Assembly: GCA_016748015.1 (NCBI GenBank)
Contig: JAAOMT010000523.1
Coordinates: 378,935-442,934, forward strand
Length of the DNA: 64,000 nt
Direction: 5' to 3'
From: Geosiphon pyriformis
Lineage: Eukaryota > Glomeromycota > Glomeromycetes > Archaeosporales > Geosiphonaceae
Part shown: positions 1 to 12,867 of the stretch, piece after piece
Numbering within the stretch: the stretch's first letter is position 1
Layout of the letters: each line of letters opens with the position of its first letter
Program-made: the position numbers and the translations under genes
The notes under the pieces: model-generated
Told to the model about the DNA's origin: nothing
Databases searched by the model: none
What the model saw: the letters and a program-made list of their open reading frames with translations, nothing else

Positions 1-195
1 CAACTGGCTGGTTGTTTCGCACAGGTCAACCTTCATTTGGCATCTATCATCTCTTCATTTTATATTTAGGAAAGAAATTAAAACCAAAGTCATAGTTTTT
101 TCTTGATGAATTTTTTCTCCTTTTTCTAAATCAACAAATTTGTTCGCTTCCCCTAAATTACAGCCAATAAAAAAGTTATGACAATTTATCTTAGT

Positions 196-756
196 TTAAT
201 ATTTTTTTATCAATTCTTTTAACATTTCTCCAATCTCATTCCAGGTTTTTTGGTCTATATTATTGATGTTAAGAGATAATTGTGCTTTGGTAAAGATAAT
301 CGCATAACCAGGAAATTTATCATTACATAATTTAACAATTACCTTGTTTTATTCAGCAATAATACTGTTCTTATTTGGAGAAAAAGCTTTGTTAATTTTT
401 TTTCTCTTGTCCAGAAGTCGTTTTTTTGTAATTTCTCTAATTTCTGTGCTTTTTTTGTCTTGAACAACATATTTTGGAACTATTTTCATGTAAAAATGCT
501 GTGGCATGTTTTGACCAGTTAGCTCTTTAATAGTAATGTTTAAATAATATTCTACTAGATTATAAATCCATTCAATTTTAGCAATGCTTTTCTATAAACA
601 TGGTAAAATATCAGCTCATTTTTGACTGATCAAAGTGCATAAATCTTCAGTGTATTATTTGATAATAATCACAGTATAAGTTTTGGAATTAGAATTGATA
701 GAAACAAAAACTATTTTATGTTTTAAAACTAAACTTTTAAGTTGTTTTTTTTATTA
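196..756 (-). pseudogene. Decayed ORF of unknown function
   Basis: One minus-strand frame can be read for about 185 codons from near 756 to a TAA at 196-198, broken only by four in-frame stops (TAA, TGA, TAG, TAA). The text between the stops is protein-like, with a lysine-rich stretch in the middle and the tail 'TWNEIGEMLKELIKKY'. All four stops could come from Gln or Arg codons by single C-to-T changes. There is no ATG near the upstream end, so it is probably 5'-truncated. I do not recognise the family; a transposon-encoded protein or a host gene fragment are both possible. The identity is unknown, but the reading of a decayed coding region is moderately secure. Confidence 0.45.
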
Positions 757-1832
757 AATAAGCATTGCTTAATACAAGTTATGTATTTTTTTCTGTCATA
801 ATATTTTTATAAACCACTCAATTTTTTAAAAATAATTTTCAACACAAAATTAAGATTTAAATAAATAATAAAAAGTTTTTTTTATTAATACACATTTTTT
901 TTAAGATGTTAATTGGCATTTATTTTTCTATTATTTATTGTTTTTAACTAAATTATTAAAAATATATCTTGTTTAAATTAAAGTTTTTTATATAATTTAA
1001 TAAATTTTTTTTAAGAATTATTTTTAAATAATTACAATTACAACTTATTTTTAAAAAACAAATAGTATTTTTATATTTAATAGAATTATTATTTATATAT
1101 AAATAATCTTATATATAGATTTTATTAATTTGTAATAAATTTAAATTATGATTTTTACATGTTTTTATTTTACTTTTTTGTTTAAAATTGTTATTTTAAA
1201 GTATTTATTTCTGGTTTAAAACATAATAAATTAAGAAAAAATAGAAATAAAAATGTAATATATTTTTTGTTTGTGAAATTATGTGCTTATTAATTAATAA
1301 AATGTTTTTTAAAACTTGGTTATATAAATTTAAAATTGCCAAAAACAAAGTTTTTAGGTTTTTTAAGTTAAAAAAATTTGTATTTATATAATTGTTTCTT
1401 AATAATTTAAGAACTTTGAAAATTCAAAAAATAATAATATTGAATTAATTTTTTTAACATAGAAAAAATTTATTAGATATAATTAAAAATTTATTAAATA
1501 AAAAAAATTATCAATTAATTTAATATTTTAAAAAATTTTAAAATTATGTGTAATAATATTTATAAACAAAGTAAATAATATAGTTTTAAATTTATTTTTT
1601 GTTTTCAAGTTGTTCAATTTTTATTAATCTTAGCTATACATATTAAATTTTTGGTAATTAAAAAAATTACTTAAAAGTTAATAAATTAGTTTAATTTAAT
1701 TTAGCAAATTTTATTACAGTTTTTTATTATAACTTAATTAATTATAATTGAATTAATACAACTTTTTTAAATTTGAATAAGACTAAAACAATTACTTTTT
1801 TAAAAATATTTATAAATTTTTTTTAATTTTTT
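757..1832. other. AT-rich stretch without a gene
   Basis: Almost only A and T, with homopolymer runs and no credible ORF. By analogy with other blocks in this window it may be old decayed transposon sequence, but I could not align it to anything. Confidence 0.6.
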
Positions 1833-1964
1833 TTTTTTTTTATTCATTTAACGAGTGAAATCCAACCACTACCTAGTACATAGAATCAAACCAAGTGGCT
1901 CAAACTAAATGTGATTCATGCACTTTCTACATGTGGCTAGCCACTTGGGCCAGACAAGGCAATA

Positions 1965-4900
1965 CTATACACTTAAACTAACACACAGATTACCATCCAA
2001 ACTAGAAAAAAAAAGACAAGGCCTACAACAGCCAAAACTTACAGCAAAAAACTCCACAATGCCAAGCAACCTGATCATGCCATCCAAAAGCATAGAAGTC
2101 ATGCAATGCAACAGTCCTAACACCAAACCATCATCACCAACCAAACCTGCCTTCTCCATGTCCACCCTAAATTTAAACTTAGCCAACCACACCTTAGATT
2201 GATGTAACTTAACCAAATACTTCACAAAGTCAACAACCACACCAGAAGCATACTTAACATTCTTAAAAATGCCAACAGCCTTTGCACACCAATCCTTAAG
2301 CACAAATCTTTTACACAAGACTGAATACAAGCCAACGTCTGACCAGCAGAGATCAAGAGTCCTCAAAACAGAGGAAGAAAATGAGTTACATGCACCAGCC
2401 ATAGAAATCCAACGAGCAGATACCTCTAACAGAATATCTTCCTGTACATAAATATCTTAAGAACAAGTAAAAACATGGTCGGGCAACTCCACCTCACTAC
2501 ATAACAAACACTGAACACCAGGATAACGTTTATTGTACAATCTTTTGCGAACAGCCACCAGCAATCTTTTATGTAAAGTCTTCATCAAGTATGTGCGAAG
2601 ACTCACCAATTTCTGGCTGGTAAATCCAGTAAGCATGTGCAAGTCAGAATGCCAAACCTGTGCAGAAATGTCCCAATCAAAATGCTGCAATAAAATAGCT
2701 GGAACCACATCATAACCTGGACCAGCCTCCCAACGAGCATGACAAACAGATCTAAAAACATCCCTAATGAAGTGACGAGCATTACCTGAAACTGCAGTAC
2801 CCTTAGCCAACAGAAAACACTCACGAACTCCAAATGGCAAAGAAATGGGAAAGCCAGCAGCCTTACCAGCCAGCACATCAGCTTGATCATTGCCAGGAAC
2901 TCCAGAATGACCCTTGATCTTAACCCAACTCACAGCAAGATCTTTATCTCTAATCAAATTGGCAACATGTCTTCTCTCAATCTAACAATGATTGCAAAAG
3001 TCAGAGACAACAAAAGCCAATTCAGACACACACGCATCAATGGCAGCTTCGCTGTCGAGATGCAAAACCACTAAACAAGAGGAAGGAATGCATTCCAGAG
3101 CAAGAGTTACAGCCTGCAATTCCGACAGAGTCGAAGATAAAAGCCCACATACACCAACACCAACTCCTGCATCCAAAGCAGGAAAATAAGCAGCAGCCCC
3201 ACTAACCATGCTGGAGGAGCCAGCTGATTTTAATGAACCATCAATATAAACATCCAAAGAGTCAGACCAAACTTCAAGCAGACCATCTCGCACAAAAGCA
3301 AACTGTTCAGAGTCTAAAACACTACAGCCCAAAGAACCACCAGCATCATCAGCAGCATGTGATGCCAAGCTCCTATCCAGCAAAAACTTATGCGTGACAT
3401 TGAACCAATGAGGCACAGGGCCTCTGGGATCAAGTTTTTTCCAATGATGAAAAGTCTTCCAATCCATTACAGTACTTTTTTTGTCAAGAAGTTTGTTATC
3501 AAAAACAACCCCAAAATGCTTCAGAGAATGAACACAACTAAGAAACAAGGACTTCCCCAAAATTATAGGCATAGAAAAAACACCAGAATCCCTAAAAGCA
3601 CTAAGCAGAATGTTTGCCAAAAACAGCTCACAATCCAAAGAAATTCTGACCATACCAGCTAAAAAATTGTTCACAGAACTAACATGCAGCTTAACTGAAA
3701 ACTGCAATGGATTCAAGGGTGTCTACCCAAGAACCTGCAAATCCAAGAAGCGATAGAGAAACAACCAACTAAGAATATCCAGAGCATTCGAAAAAGAGAT
3801 CACAGCAGCCACCTTGCTTTCGGACTGTATCTGATTGAAAGGCTTCAAGCCATAAAGAGAAGGATGATATAAAGCTTCATTCGGAAAGTCACAAGACAAG
3901 CAAGCCTTAGACCTGAGACTCTTCCTTACCAAAATGTCTCACTTGTGGCATATACTAAAGGAGACAAAACTAAACTGTGTTCTGTAACTAATAATTGGCT
4001 GCAAAACAGCTGAGACCAAATAAGAAAACTGCTTGTCCGTGATGGCTTTCCTGAGTACTACATTGGTAAAAAAATGGACATCCGAGTGCGCCTTGGCCAA
4101 ACTAGGTTTGGACAACCCTTCAGTCAACAAAAAGATTCTCAGGTACATGTGAGTCTTACCCTTTTTTGCTATAGAAATTGGCTGACCACTAATACTTAAT
4201 GAAACAATCTTGACACCCTGATTAATTGGAATGGCCACTGTCTTCTTATTATTAATTGAAATATCATTGATAGAAAAAAATTCACTAGCAATATTAAGAG
4301 CATACTGCGTGGAAGCCTGGCAATCTCTTACCCAAAAGCACCAGCAGCAAAAAAAGAGGACATCCCACCACTAATCTCAATTCTGCCAGTCCTTACCACA
4401 AACTTAGTGTCAATCCTGTATTCACACAAATATTCATGCCATTTGATCTTACACAATAGCGGATCATAGAAAATTCTCCAAAGAAGGGAGAAGAAAACCT
4501 CATCTTGATCCAAACCATCATGCACATGATAGCCATCTGACAGACCAAAATCTGTCATGACCCTGTTAACCCTATCATTGTGTATGCCACTAAAGAAACT
4601 AATAAACCTACTGCACATCTTGATGCACTTCAAGCTCACTTCCAAGTAGTACCACCCAACTGAATCATACGCTTTATTCATATTCTGCAACACTAACCAA
4701 AGTTCTCAATTTTTTTCCAAAGCATCCTCAACTACCGAGCTGACAGCAAACACTGGAGACTGAGTAGACATACCCTTTAAAACAAAAAAATTATCACCAC
4801 ACAGAACACCAAACTTGTTACAAACTGATGAAATTCTGTCAGAAAGAACCTTGAAGAGAATCTTCCTGGCAGTCTCAATCAGCGCAATAGGCTGAGTGTT

Positions 4901-6640
4901 TGTAAGAACCCCATCTCAGTCATAAAGTTTTGGAATTATCAAAACTCATGCTCTCCTCCACAAAGTAGGCACACCCCCAACAACCAGACATGTATTCAAC
5001 AGCTCCAGAAGACAACTCAATACCGCATTACCACCATGCTTCCACAGCTCATTAAGAATGCCAGACAAGCCAGCAGCCTTGCCATCAGGCAGACCTCCAA
5101 CAACTGAGAACAGTTTACCCAAACCAATTTTATGCATTATCCCAGAAAAAGCATCATCCTATACATGATTCAGAGGTGCATACTGGCAAGCTCAGAGTTT
5201 AGACACCACTGTAGACACCACCCACTTCCTTATCCATCCCACCATAATCTCGTTTATCTTAGACTTCACCTCCATAGGTTCCAGAACCAAACCATCATCA
5301 ACAACCAAATGATCAAGAATTACCTTGCAAAAAAGCCGATCCAATACATTCCTTATTATGCCCCTTTTATTAGAAGCAAAACTCTCTATGTGTTTCTTTA
5401 CAGCTCTCCTAATAAAAGCTTCCTCAGCCAACCTTGATTCAAACATCTTCGACTTCCTGTATTCTTTATGACTTAATGACAGATACTTAAAAAGAACCAT
5501 ACTACTTACATCCAATCTAACCAAATCAGAGAATGCGCAAGCTTTGGCCTCATCCAAAGTAGACCATTTCTTCACGAGACGATCAACTTCAAGCACGTCA
5601 CCAGTGCAAACCACACCAACAATCTTGACAACAAGTAACTCCAATCCAAAGAACTTTGAAGAATGCTTATTTCTAGAACATTGAAATTCACTAAACCATT
5701 GTCTGGAAAAAATCTCATCAGTAGACTCAACCATCACTTTTCCTAAAATTGCCCATATAGTATCCAAATCACCACCAGCTTTGGCATCATAGAAGAGGTC
5801 TTTGATTAACAGAAGCTTAGCTGAAACACAATTCCTAAACTCAGACCACTTGGAAGCATCTGCATCCTTGACCTTGAACTTCCAACAATTCTTATTAGCC
5901 TACTTGCACAAACTATTCAACTGAACATCTAAAAGTCCACCCAAATCAACTGACACCATGACAGTCTTGTGGTCTGTATCAAAAAATTCTGAGACTGACC
6001 CAACCCAATGCTTAGCAACAGCAGAAGACAGATTCTCACTAACCAAAATATAATCAATAGTTTTTTCTATCTCTCTCGAGTTGCTTCACGTAGAAGTTTT
6101 TGCCAACTGATGGCCAACAAGCGAATTGACCAGACTAAGACCCAAGTAAAACCCATAACTCGCACTTCTCCCAGATTCATTTTTGTTAAAATTCCCACCC
6201 AAGACAACAAAATTGCTGGCATTAACAGCCTTAGCAATGAATGAATTAACTTCAGATGCCTGCCTAAAATGAATGCCCAAAGATGCACCAGCGTACAAAC
6301 CAAGTATAATCACCGAAAGCTTGCCTTTGAACAAAAGACACACCAAAATAACTTGACCAGAAATCTCTTCAATCTTAGAAACATGTTAAGCCAATGAACT
6401 GTTCATAATAATCGCAACCCCAGCACCAACGAAACCCTTATCCAATCCTGAAAAAAAAATTCACACTCCGTTGAACTTATCTGCAATTCATAGTCTAGTA
6501 GAAGACCTCAACTTTGTTTTCATGATGAACAAGACCAAATTGCCAGAATTGTGATGCCAACATACAACATTCTCCTGCTTGGCAAGAACATTGATTCTAT
6601 GAACATTACATGTAGCAAATTTCCAAACCAGACTGCTCAT
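1965..6640 (-). pseudogene. LINE-1 ORF2, endonuclease/reverse transcriptase/RNase H, broken
   Basis: Begins at ATG 6638-6640, overlapping the ORF1 stop. Domains in order: endonuclease (a 'GGNFN' box where the active form has GGDFN, and 'TDHKTV' near 5.95 kb); reverse transcriptase ('LPDGKAAGLSG' near 5.1 kb, 'NKAYDSVGW' near 4.67 kb); RNase H ('YIDGSL', 'SELQAV', 'GNDQAD' at 3.25-2.85 kb); and a C-terminal Cys/His motif ('CLLCSEVELPDHVFTC') near 2.5 kb. About 27 nt are missing near 4.34 kb compared with LINE-2, exactly over the catalytic FADD-type box. The frame carries several stops and at least one shift, so no full protein can be made. The final stop is at 1965-1967. Confidence 0.85.
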
Positions 6641-8475
6641 TGAGATGAAAGCAATAAAGAAGAACCCGAATCAGAACACAAAAGATCCAATCTCACCAAA
6701 ACAGAACCAACTGAAGCCTCCAGAGCCAACATTTTAGACTCCAAGCCACCCACTTTGGTGGTCAGAACCTTTGAACTACTTGAACTAAAACCTGCATCCA
6801 ATTCAGCATTTGAGGAAGGGGGTGAGGGTGACATCAACATGCCATCCAAAACTATATCTGAGTTCAAAACAGGAGCCACAGGTACAGAGCCAACCAAAGA
6901 AGAAGTATCAGAAGATGGCACCATGGACACCAATTCAACAAAATTCAATTTCCTAAGAATGCCAGAAACCTGGTCAGCCAAAAGTTTAAGAGAGTGCTCC
7001 AAAGATGCCAACCGAGCATCCAAGGGAGACCCATTAATTGGAGAGAAGGGAGCACCACCAACCAAACCCAAAGCACCTGACAAAGAGGGGCCAAAACCAA
7101 AACCAGAACCAGAGGAAGAACCACCAGCAGAGGAAGCAAGAGAGACCATCTGAGTCCAAGATTTGCTACCAAAGGCAGCAGGGTGAGAGATAGGAACATT
7201 TTTCTTTACATATAACTTGGCTAAATAAAAGTGATCTGCACTGAAAAAATGTCTTTTTTTTTTCAAAACAATAGAAGGCACAGGAATAAAAACATCAGAA
7301 GCATCATATTTCAAGACTGAATGTCCAAATCTCCCATACTTTTCGCACCAAACTAAGTCTAACCTAGTCCAAGAAAGTTTTACACCACCAAAAATCGGTT
7401 CCATGCAAAAAGCAGCTTCCAGCTTCTCCTCAGAATCAAAACCAACCACAGCACAGCAAACCCTATTGCCTGTTTCAAATGACCGATTGATAATGCAAGT
7501 TTTCCCGTCAGCCTGCTTTAACAGATTGCCAAGATCATAAGCTGTCGTTCCTACTGGCAAAGTAAACAACAGTGCTCTGAACTGATCTCTAGAAGCCCAA
7601 GTTTTGCGATCTCCTACAGCCATAGTCACACGCACCAAATCTTTCCCAATTAGGAACAACCACTTAGAAGCCAATTGCACTGCCTGTTCTGATTTGGCAA
7701 ACTCAACCACAGCCTTCTGCTATAGCCCAACCAGTTGTATGCAGATTGACTTAATTTCTTCAAATTCAGCTACTGCAGTGATGATCATGTTCTTAGGTAT
7801 ATCTATGGTAATTTTCTTGATTACTATGGCCCGATCTGAGCAAATTCCTTGTCTTTTGAGATCATTGTTTACAATGATCCCCTTTTTCCTAGCCAATGAT
7901 GCAGTTCTTTCCATGCTTTCTTCTGACATGAATGTAGATCTGATAATCCCTTCAAATTTTGAGGGAGTAGTGGCCCTTCCAAAACCATTGATTCCTGAAA
8001 ATAATTTCCTTATGATCTGAGTTTTGGCTGTTGCCGATTTCTTTTCTATAGGCAAAAGATTAATGTCCAAAGTGAATGATTTTTTCATGGTGACTTCCAC
8101 TTGAGTTTTAATGATTTTGGGATCCACTCACACCTTATCCAAAGAGAAAGACTTACAGGAGGGAAGAGAAACTTCCTCTTTTTCCTCCATGTCATAATTA
8201 ATAGAGCCGAAAGGAGAGCCAACAGTCACACTATTATTGAAACGCTTGGCTTGAGGCATATTCATTCTGGAATCAGGTACTTCTTCACCTTTGGAAACTT
8301 TTCTATCAGTATCCATGCCATTAAACTGCCTAACCACACAACCAGACCCACCACTTTTGAGAGTTGCATTACTACTTGAGAGCTTGATACCACCAGAGAG
8401 TTTCTTAATTTTATGATTTGAACCACCACCAATTGAAACTCTGGCTGACTTTTTCTTAACATTAGGGCCACTCAT
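6637..8475 (-). pseudogene. LINE-1 ORF1, zinc-knuckle protein, broken
   Basis: One frame of 613 codons, from ATG at 8475 to TGA at 6637-6639, with two in-frame stops (8128-8130 and 7720-7722). ORF1 proteins of this type bind the element's RNA. The N-terminus is basic and Gly/Ser-rich, and the middle matches LINE-2 ORF1 ('LPVGTTAYDLGNLL' against 'LPVGTTAHDLSSLL'). The expected zinc knuckle CX2CX4HX4C is present, but its second and last cysteines are Tyr ('CEKYGRFGHSVLKY'), as a G-to-A change in Cys codons would give; LINE-2 keeps all four ligands. The end is Ser/Val-rich with a possible coiled segment. The stop overlaps the ORF2 start as ATGA. Confidence 0.82.
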
Positions 8476-8600
8476 AGTGGCAGCTGAACTGACAATGAAA
8501 GGATTTGTTTCTTGTGAAATGGTGGAAGACAGTATATAAAAAAACAGAAAAACTTCTTTTAAAATTTTGACTCTTTTTTAGAAATTTGGGACAAAAGAGA

Positions 8601-9809
8601 GAAAGAAGTTTTTTTTGTCTAATATTTTTTTTTTTTTTTTTTTTAATAATTATTATTCAATCTAAATAAATATCTTGTTTTTAAGATTGTTGTTTACTAA
8701 TATTTCTTTATTAATAGTCAATATTATAGTTTTTTTCAAACTTTTTTTAAAAGTTAATATAAATTTAATAATATTTTGAAATTTTAAAAAAGTGATAAAT
8801 TTTTTAAAATCATTTATAATTAAGAATAATTTTCTAATACTTAATACTTTTTTATATTATTTTTATTTTTAATTGTCAAAAAATTAATGTTTAAAACAAA
8901 CAATTTTTTAATAATAATAATATTTAATTTTTTTAATTACTATAAAATTTAATTATCCAAATTTTAAAACAATAAAACATAAAAATAAAAAAAATATGCT
9001 TTTATTTTTAGAATTATAGAAAATAATATTTTTTTATTAATTAAATTTTTTTGGTTAAATTTTTAATTTTAATAAATATTATTTAAAAATTTAATTATTT
9101 ATTTTTATTAATACAGTTTTAAAACTTTATAAATAATATTACTATTTTTTTGATTAATTTTTAGAACATATTGTTAAAAATATATGTTTTTGATAAAAAA
9201 TTACTGTAAAACATTAAAAAAAAATTAATAAAAGCCCAAATTTATAAAATAAAGATTTTTACATTTTTTTTTACAATACATTTTATATATATTTAATTAT
9301 TGATTACAGTTAAAATCCTAATAACTTTAATTTTGCTTAAATTGAAATAATACATTGTGTTTAATATAAAAATCAAGATACTTGAACTATTTTTATTTTA
9401 AGGTAATAATTAAAACTTTAGAAAAAAATTTAGAAAAATAACATTAAATTAATAATATAAAACCAATTTTTTTTTATATTACAACTATAATATGAATATC
9501 AATCTTTTTTATAAAATAGAGAACTGTGTTAATAGTATAAAAATTTTTCAATACAATAAAAATTTTAGCATTAATCAAAGTTTGTAAGAAGTATAGAAAA
9601 AATTTTAAGTATCACTATTGATGACGTTGATAGAAAACAAAGAATTTATTTGTTTTGAGCAAACAAGCAAGATCAGCCTCGTAATTATAGATATAAACAG
9701 AGATTAGAAAAAAAAAATAGTTTCTAATCTCTTTGGAGTTATAATAATCAAATTCTAAACTTATGTTAAAACCCCAAATCAGTAATACTATAGGTCTCGC
9801 CCTTTGCAT
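8601..9809. other. AT-rich spacer
   Basis: Very AT-rich DNA with no credible ORF up to the region just before the Myb gene. The 5' end of LINE-1 lies somewhere near its left edge. Confidence 0.55.
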
Positions 9810-9859
9810 ATGGTTAACTTTAAGGAAACTAAAGTAAGTCGCCAAAAAATCAACCAATT

Positions 9860-10609
9860 TTGATTTCATCTGATTTAATCTTTATTATTAGCCCCCAATT
9901 ACCTGAAATACTAGGAAATATAAACAATGTTTTATCAAGAGTTAATCAAAGATGGAGCCTTGAAGAAACCAAACTCCTTTTTGAGGCACATAAAGTTTTT
10001 GGTCCAAAATGGCAATTAATTTCACAAAAGCAATTTCCCTTAAGAACAGCTCAATCTCTCGAAAGTAAATGGTATAACTTAAAAGCAATTATCAACCAGA
10101 AACGTAACGTAAATTCAAAAAAGTGGACGCCGGAAGAGGACAAAGAGCTTTATATAGCTGTCACACAATATTCGTTCAATAAAAGAGTTGATTGGAAAGC
10201 TATTTTATTAACTGGTCATTTTCCTGGAAGAAGTAATCATGACTTATACACTCGATATCACAATGTTTTAGCGCATCCAAAACGTGGCCCATGGACTAAG
10301 CAAGAAAACGAAAAACTTCAGAGTTTAGTTCAGAGTCATGGAAAAAAATGGACAGATATAAGTCATAACCTTCAAAGGCCCGCTTGCTTGATTCAAATAC
10401 ATTACAATAACTTCTTGGCACCTGGGATGAAAATGGGTCGATGGACAGACGAAGAGTTTTATCAATTAGCTAAAGCTTTTCAAGATTATGGTGAGAATTG
10501 GGAACAAATACAAAGATTATTCCCAGGAAGACCCTTAGGTCAAATAAAACGTCATTGTCTTCGCTCACCCAAAATTCAAATAAAGGGAAAAAAATCTCAG
10601 CAAACATAA
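9860..10609 (+). CDS. Myb/SANT-domain protein with four Myb repeats
   Basis: The 249-codon frame carries four Myb/SANT repeats at about residues 31-72, 89-134, 144-184 and 194-233. Each starts with the typical W in 'RWSLEE', 'KWTPEED', 'PWTKQEN' and 'RWTDEE', and has a second W in helix 1-2. Repeats 2 and 4 have 'FPGRS' and 'FPGRP' before the recognition helix. Multi-repeat Myb proteins bind DNA as transcription factors (c-Myb, Bas1) or as snRNA-gene activators (SNAPC4); which type this is cannot be settled here. The protein ends soon after repeat 4. The frame opens with TTG and has no early ATG. 'TTTATTATTAG' at 9881-9891 looks like a splice acceptor, so a short first exon probably lies upstream; ATG 9810 with donor GTAAGT at 9834 is near but gives the wrong phase. 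The 5' end is therefore unresolved. Confidence 0.82.
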   Translation: MISSDLIFIISPQLPEILGNINNVLSRVNQRWSLEETKLLFEAHKVFGPKWQLISQKQFPLRTAQSLESKWYNLKAIINQKRNVNSKKWTPEEDKELYIAVTQYSFNKRVDWKAILLTGHFPGRSNHDLYTRYHNVLAHPKRGPWTKQENEKLQSLVQSHGKKWTDISHNLQRPACLIQIHYNNFLAPGMKMGRWTDEEFYQLAKAFQDYGENWEQIQRLFPGRPLGQIKRHCLRSPKIQIKGKKSQQT

Positions 10610-11756
10610 AGTTTAACCCAATCATTTAGCAGTCTTTTTTTTCATATACTGTTAATAATATATGCACTTATCGTTCAAAAGTTTTTAGCCAGCTGATTTA
10701 GATCCGCAACATTTAATAATTCATTTTTTTATCTTTATTGCCAGTGATTTATAAAATAGTTTTTTATCTATTATAATTATTATTATTTTGAAGAAAACAA
10801 ACAACCTAAATATATACTCAAAACCCTATATTTAATTTAGTAAAAGAATCATAAGAAAAGTAAAAAATTTAAAATCATGTCTCAAGGGTTTCTATTCTTT
10901 ACTATATTAAAAAACATTTAATATCAATGAATTAATTAGCGTTTTTCGAATTGTTCAGTAATTAATGAGTGTTTCTAAAAACTTCAATAATTCTACCCAA
11001 TAATCAATAATTTTATCAAGGAATTTATTAAAGAATTAATTTTAATTTTTAATATTGTCCCAACTAAATAGACTAAAACTTTAAAAAATATTAATATTGC
11101 TGACTAAATTCTAGGTTAAATTTAGGTAATAGAAGAGCTTATTGCTATAAAAATACTTTGAAATCGAAAACCTCATTTAAAGTAAAGTTGCCAGCATTTT
11201 GCAATGTTTTAGTGAAAAATTTAAATTTGAAATTTGCGGGTTGATTAATGAAATATTATTATTATTATTATTATTTACATTTGAGCTTTTTGAAGAATAT
11301 AATAAAAGTGTATATTTCAAAAATAAAGAAGTAAAAACCAAAAAAAGCTCATTTTTATCGAAATGTTTAAAAGTTATATTTTTTATAATTATTTAAAAGT
11401 GTCACAATTTTACTGGTTAAAATACCTGATACCCGGAATACTTAGCTCATGAAAAACAGATTAAGTGTATACCAATAATACAAACATTATCATAAATAAC
11501 AAATAAACCAAGATTTATATAATAAAAAGTATAGATTATCATTATGTTGATACTAAATTGAAAGGTCTTGCATAATAGTAACAGACACTCTCTTTCTGGA
11601 CGTAAAAGCTTGTCTTAATGTAAGTACTATTTTGTAAACTAATAATGCCATTGGTTAAATGTTCATTTTTCATAATATTTTATAGTTTAAGAGATTAAAT
11701 TAAGAAATATTGCAGAGAAAAAACATTTAAATATTTAGAAAGTTTTTTGGTAAAGG

Positions 11757-11837
<81 letters not shown>

Positions 11838-12463
11838 TATTATTATAGATTTTCCTTTATATATAAATAAATTTTTTAAAAAAATGATTTATTTGTTATT
11901 TTTTGGTCAATTCTTGTAACTAAATAAAATTTTATTATTTATTATTTTTTAGTCAATTCTTATAATTAAATAAAATTTTATTATTTGTGTGCTTTTACAA
12001 AGTGTGATAACTATCTACATAATAGAAGTAATCAGTCATTTTTATTATTTTAAGAGTAGTTTTTTATATATATAATATTTTTTTCTTATTAATATTTTTT
12101 CTATAAAACTAACTTCAAATTTAAGAAATATCTATAAAAATTTTTTATAAAATAATTTTAAATAAACTTATTTTAAAATATTAAAGAATATATATATATA
12201 TATACATTAATTTCTATTCAATTTAAATAATTATATATAATTATTTCATTCTGTAAATTGTATATTCTTTTGAAAAGAATTTTGTTTATTATATATATAA
12301 TCAATACATATTGCTATTATTTTATATTTCTACCCACGAAACTGAGACCGACCCTTTGCTTTCTTATTTAGATACAGACACCGTTCATCCTTTTTTGAAT
12401 AAATATTATTATTGATTTTTGATATCTGATTATTATTTTTTATTTTATTTTATTTTTGCAAAG
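10610..12463. other. Intergenic, AT-rich
   Basis: Between the Myb and bZIP genes. It holds a long ATT microsatellite at about 11761-11846, short AT repeats, and no credible gene; small frames such as 11199-11396 are low-complexity A/T reads. Confidence 0.6.
11761..11846. repeat. (ATT)n microsatellite
   Basis: About 28 copies of a three-base ATT unit, with two TCATTA interruptions near the right end. Confidence 0.95.
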
Positions 12464-12867
12464 ATGCAAAGAAAATGGGGTAAGACAAATTTGTGGTGTT
12501 CAGCAGTTTTGAACCCTTGAAATCTTTCTGTGATGCTATGTTCACTTTGTCTGGTTTTGTTGCAGCATGCCCCATATTAAAAAATATCAGCAAACAATAC
12601 ATTAATGTAATGACATAAGCAAATACCTTCTTGGTAACACTAACCCATGATAATCTTACTGTTTCAGACTGTACCTCATCAGTTTCAAAGATGAAGCAAT
12701 AAAAATACCTCTTTTAAAATTTACCGAACGGTATTTCGTGTCAATATTGGCAATACGTAAGTTACGAAAATCCTCGGTTGAAAAATTCTAAGCGCCAGGC
12801 GTTTTCATTGTGCTGTTGAACGTGTTGAAAAATCCTTCAACTTTATTAAGATTAAAATTTTTACGAA
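12464..12867 (+). promoter_or_regulatory. Probable leader of the bZIP gene with a possible intron and upstream ORF
   Basis: The 400 bases before the bZIP ATG are less AT-rich than the DNA around them. GTAAGA at 12480 and TTTTGTTGCAG ending at 12565 could be a leader intron of 86 nt. An ATG at 12464 would start a short upstream ORF, 18 codons if unspliced or about 22 if spliced. Upstream ORFs are known in Gcn4-type bZIP genes, but here this is only a possibility. Confidence 0.3.

Larger units (their letters stand above)
1833..8600 (-). mobile_element. Full-length non-LTR retrotransposon (LINE-1), inactive
   Basis: A two-ORF LINE read on the minus strand. It has an ORF1 with a zinc-knuckle region, then an ORF2 with an apurinic-type endonuclease, a reverse transcriptase, an RNase H and a C-terminal Cys/His motif. 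The 3' end is a poly-A tail, seen on the plus strand as the T run at about 1833-1850, just after an AATAAA-like sequence. The 5' end is placed at about 8560-8620 and is approximate. The order of domains fits the Tad/I type of fungal LINEs. The copy is dead: it has many in-frame stops, the reverse-transcriptase catalytic motif is deleted, and zinc-knuckle cysteines are lost. It shares its layout and 3' untranslated sequence with LINE-2 at 20.1-26.9 kb. Confidence 0.88.

Noticed and set aside
6755-7153. Plus-strand frame of 132 codons
   Set aside because: Antisense reading of LINE-1 ORF1, which carries the conserved motifs on the minus strand.
11199-11396. 65-codon frame in the spacer after the Myb gene
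   Set aside because: Low-complexity Leu/Phe/Lys text from A/T-rich DNA, with no motif.
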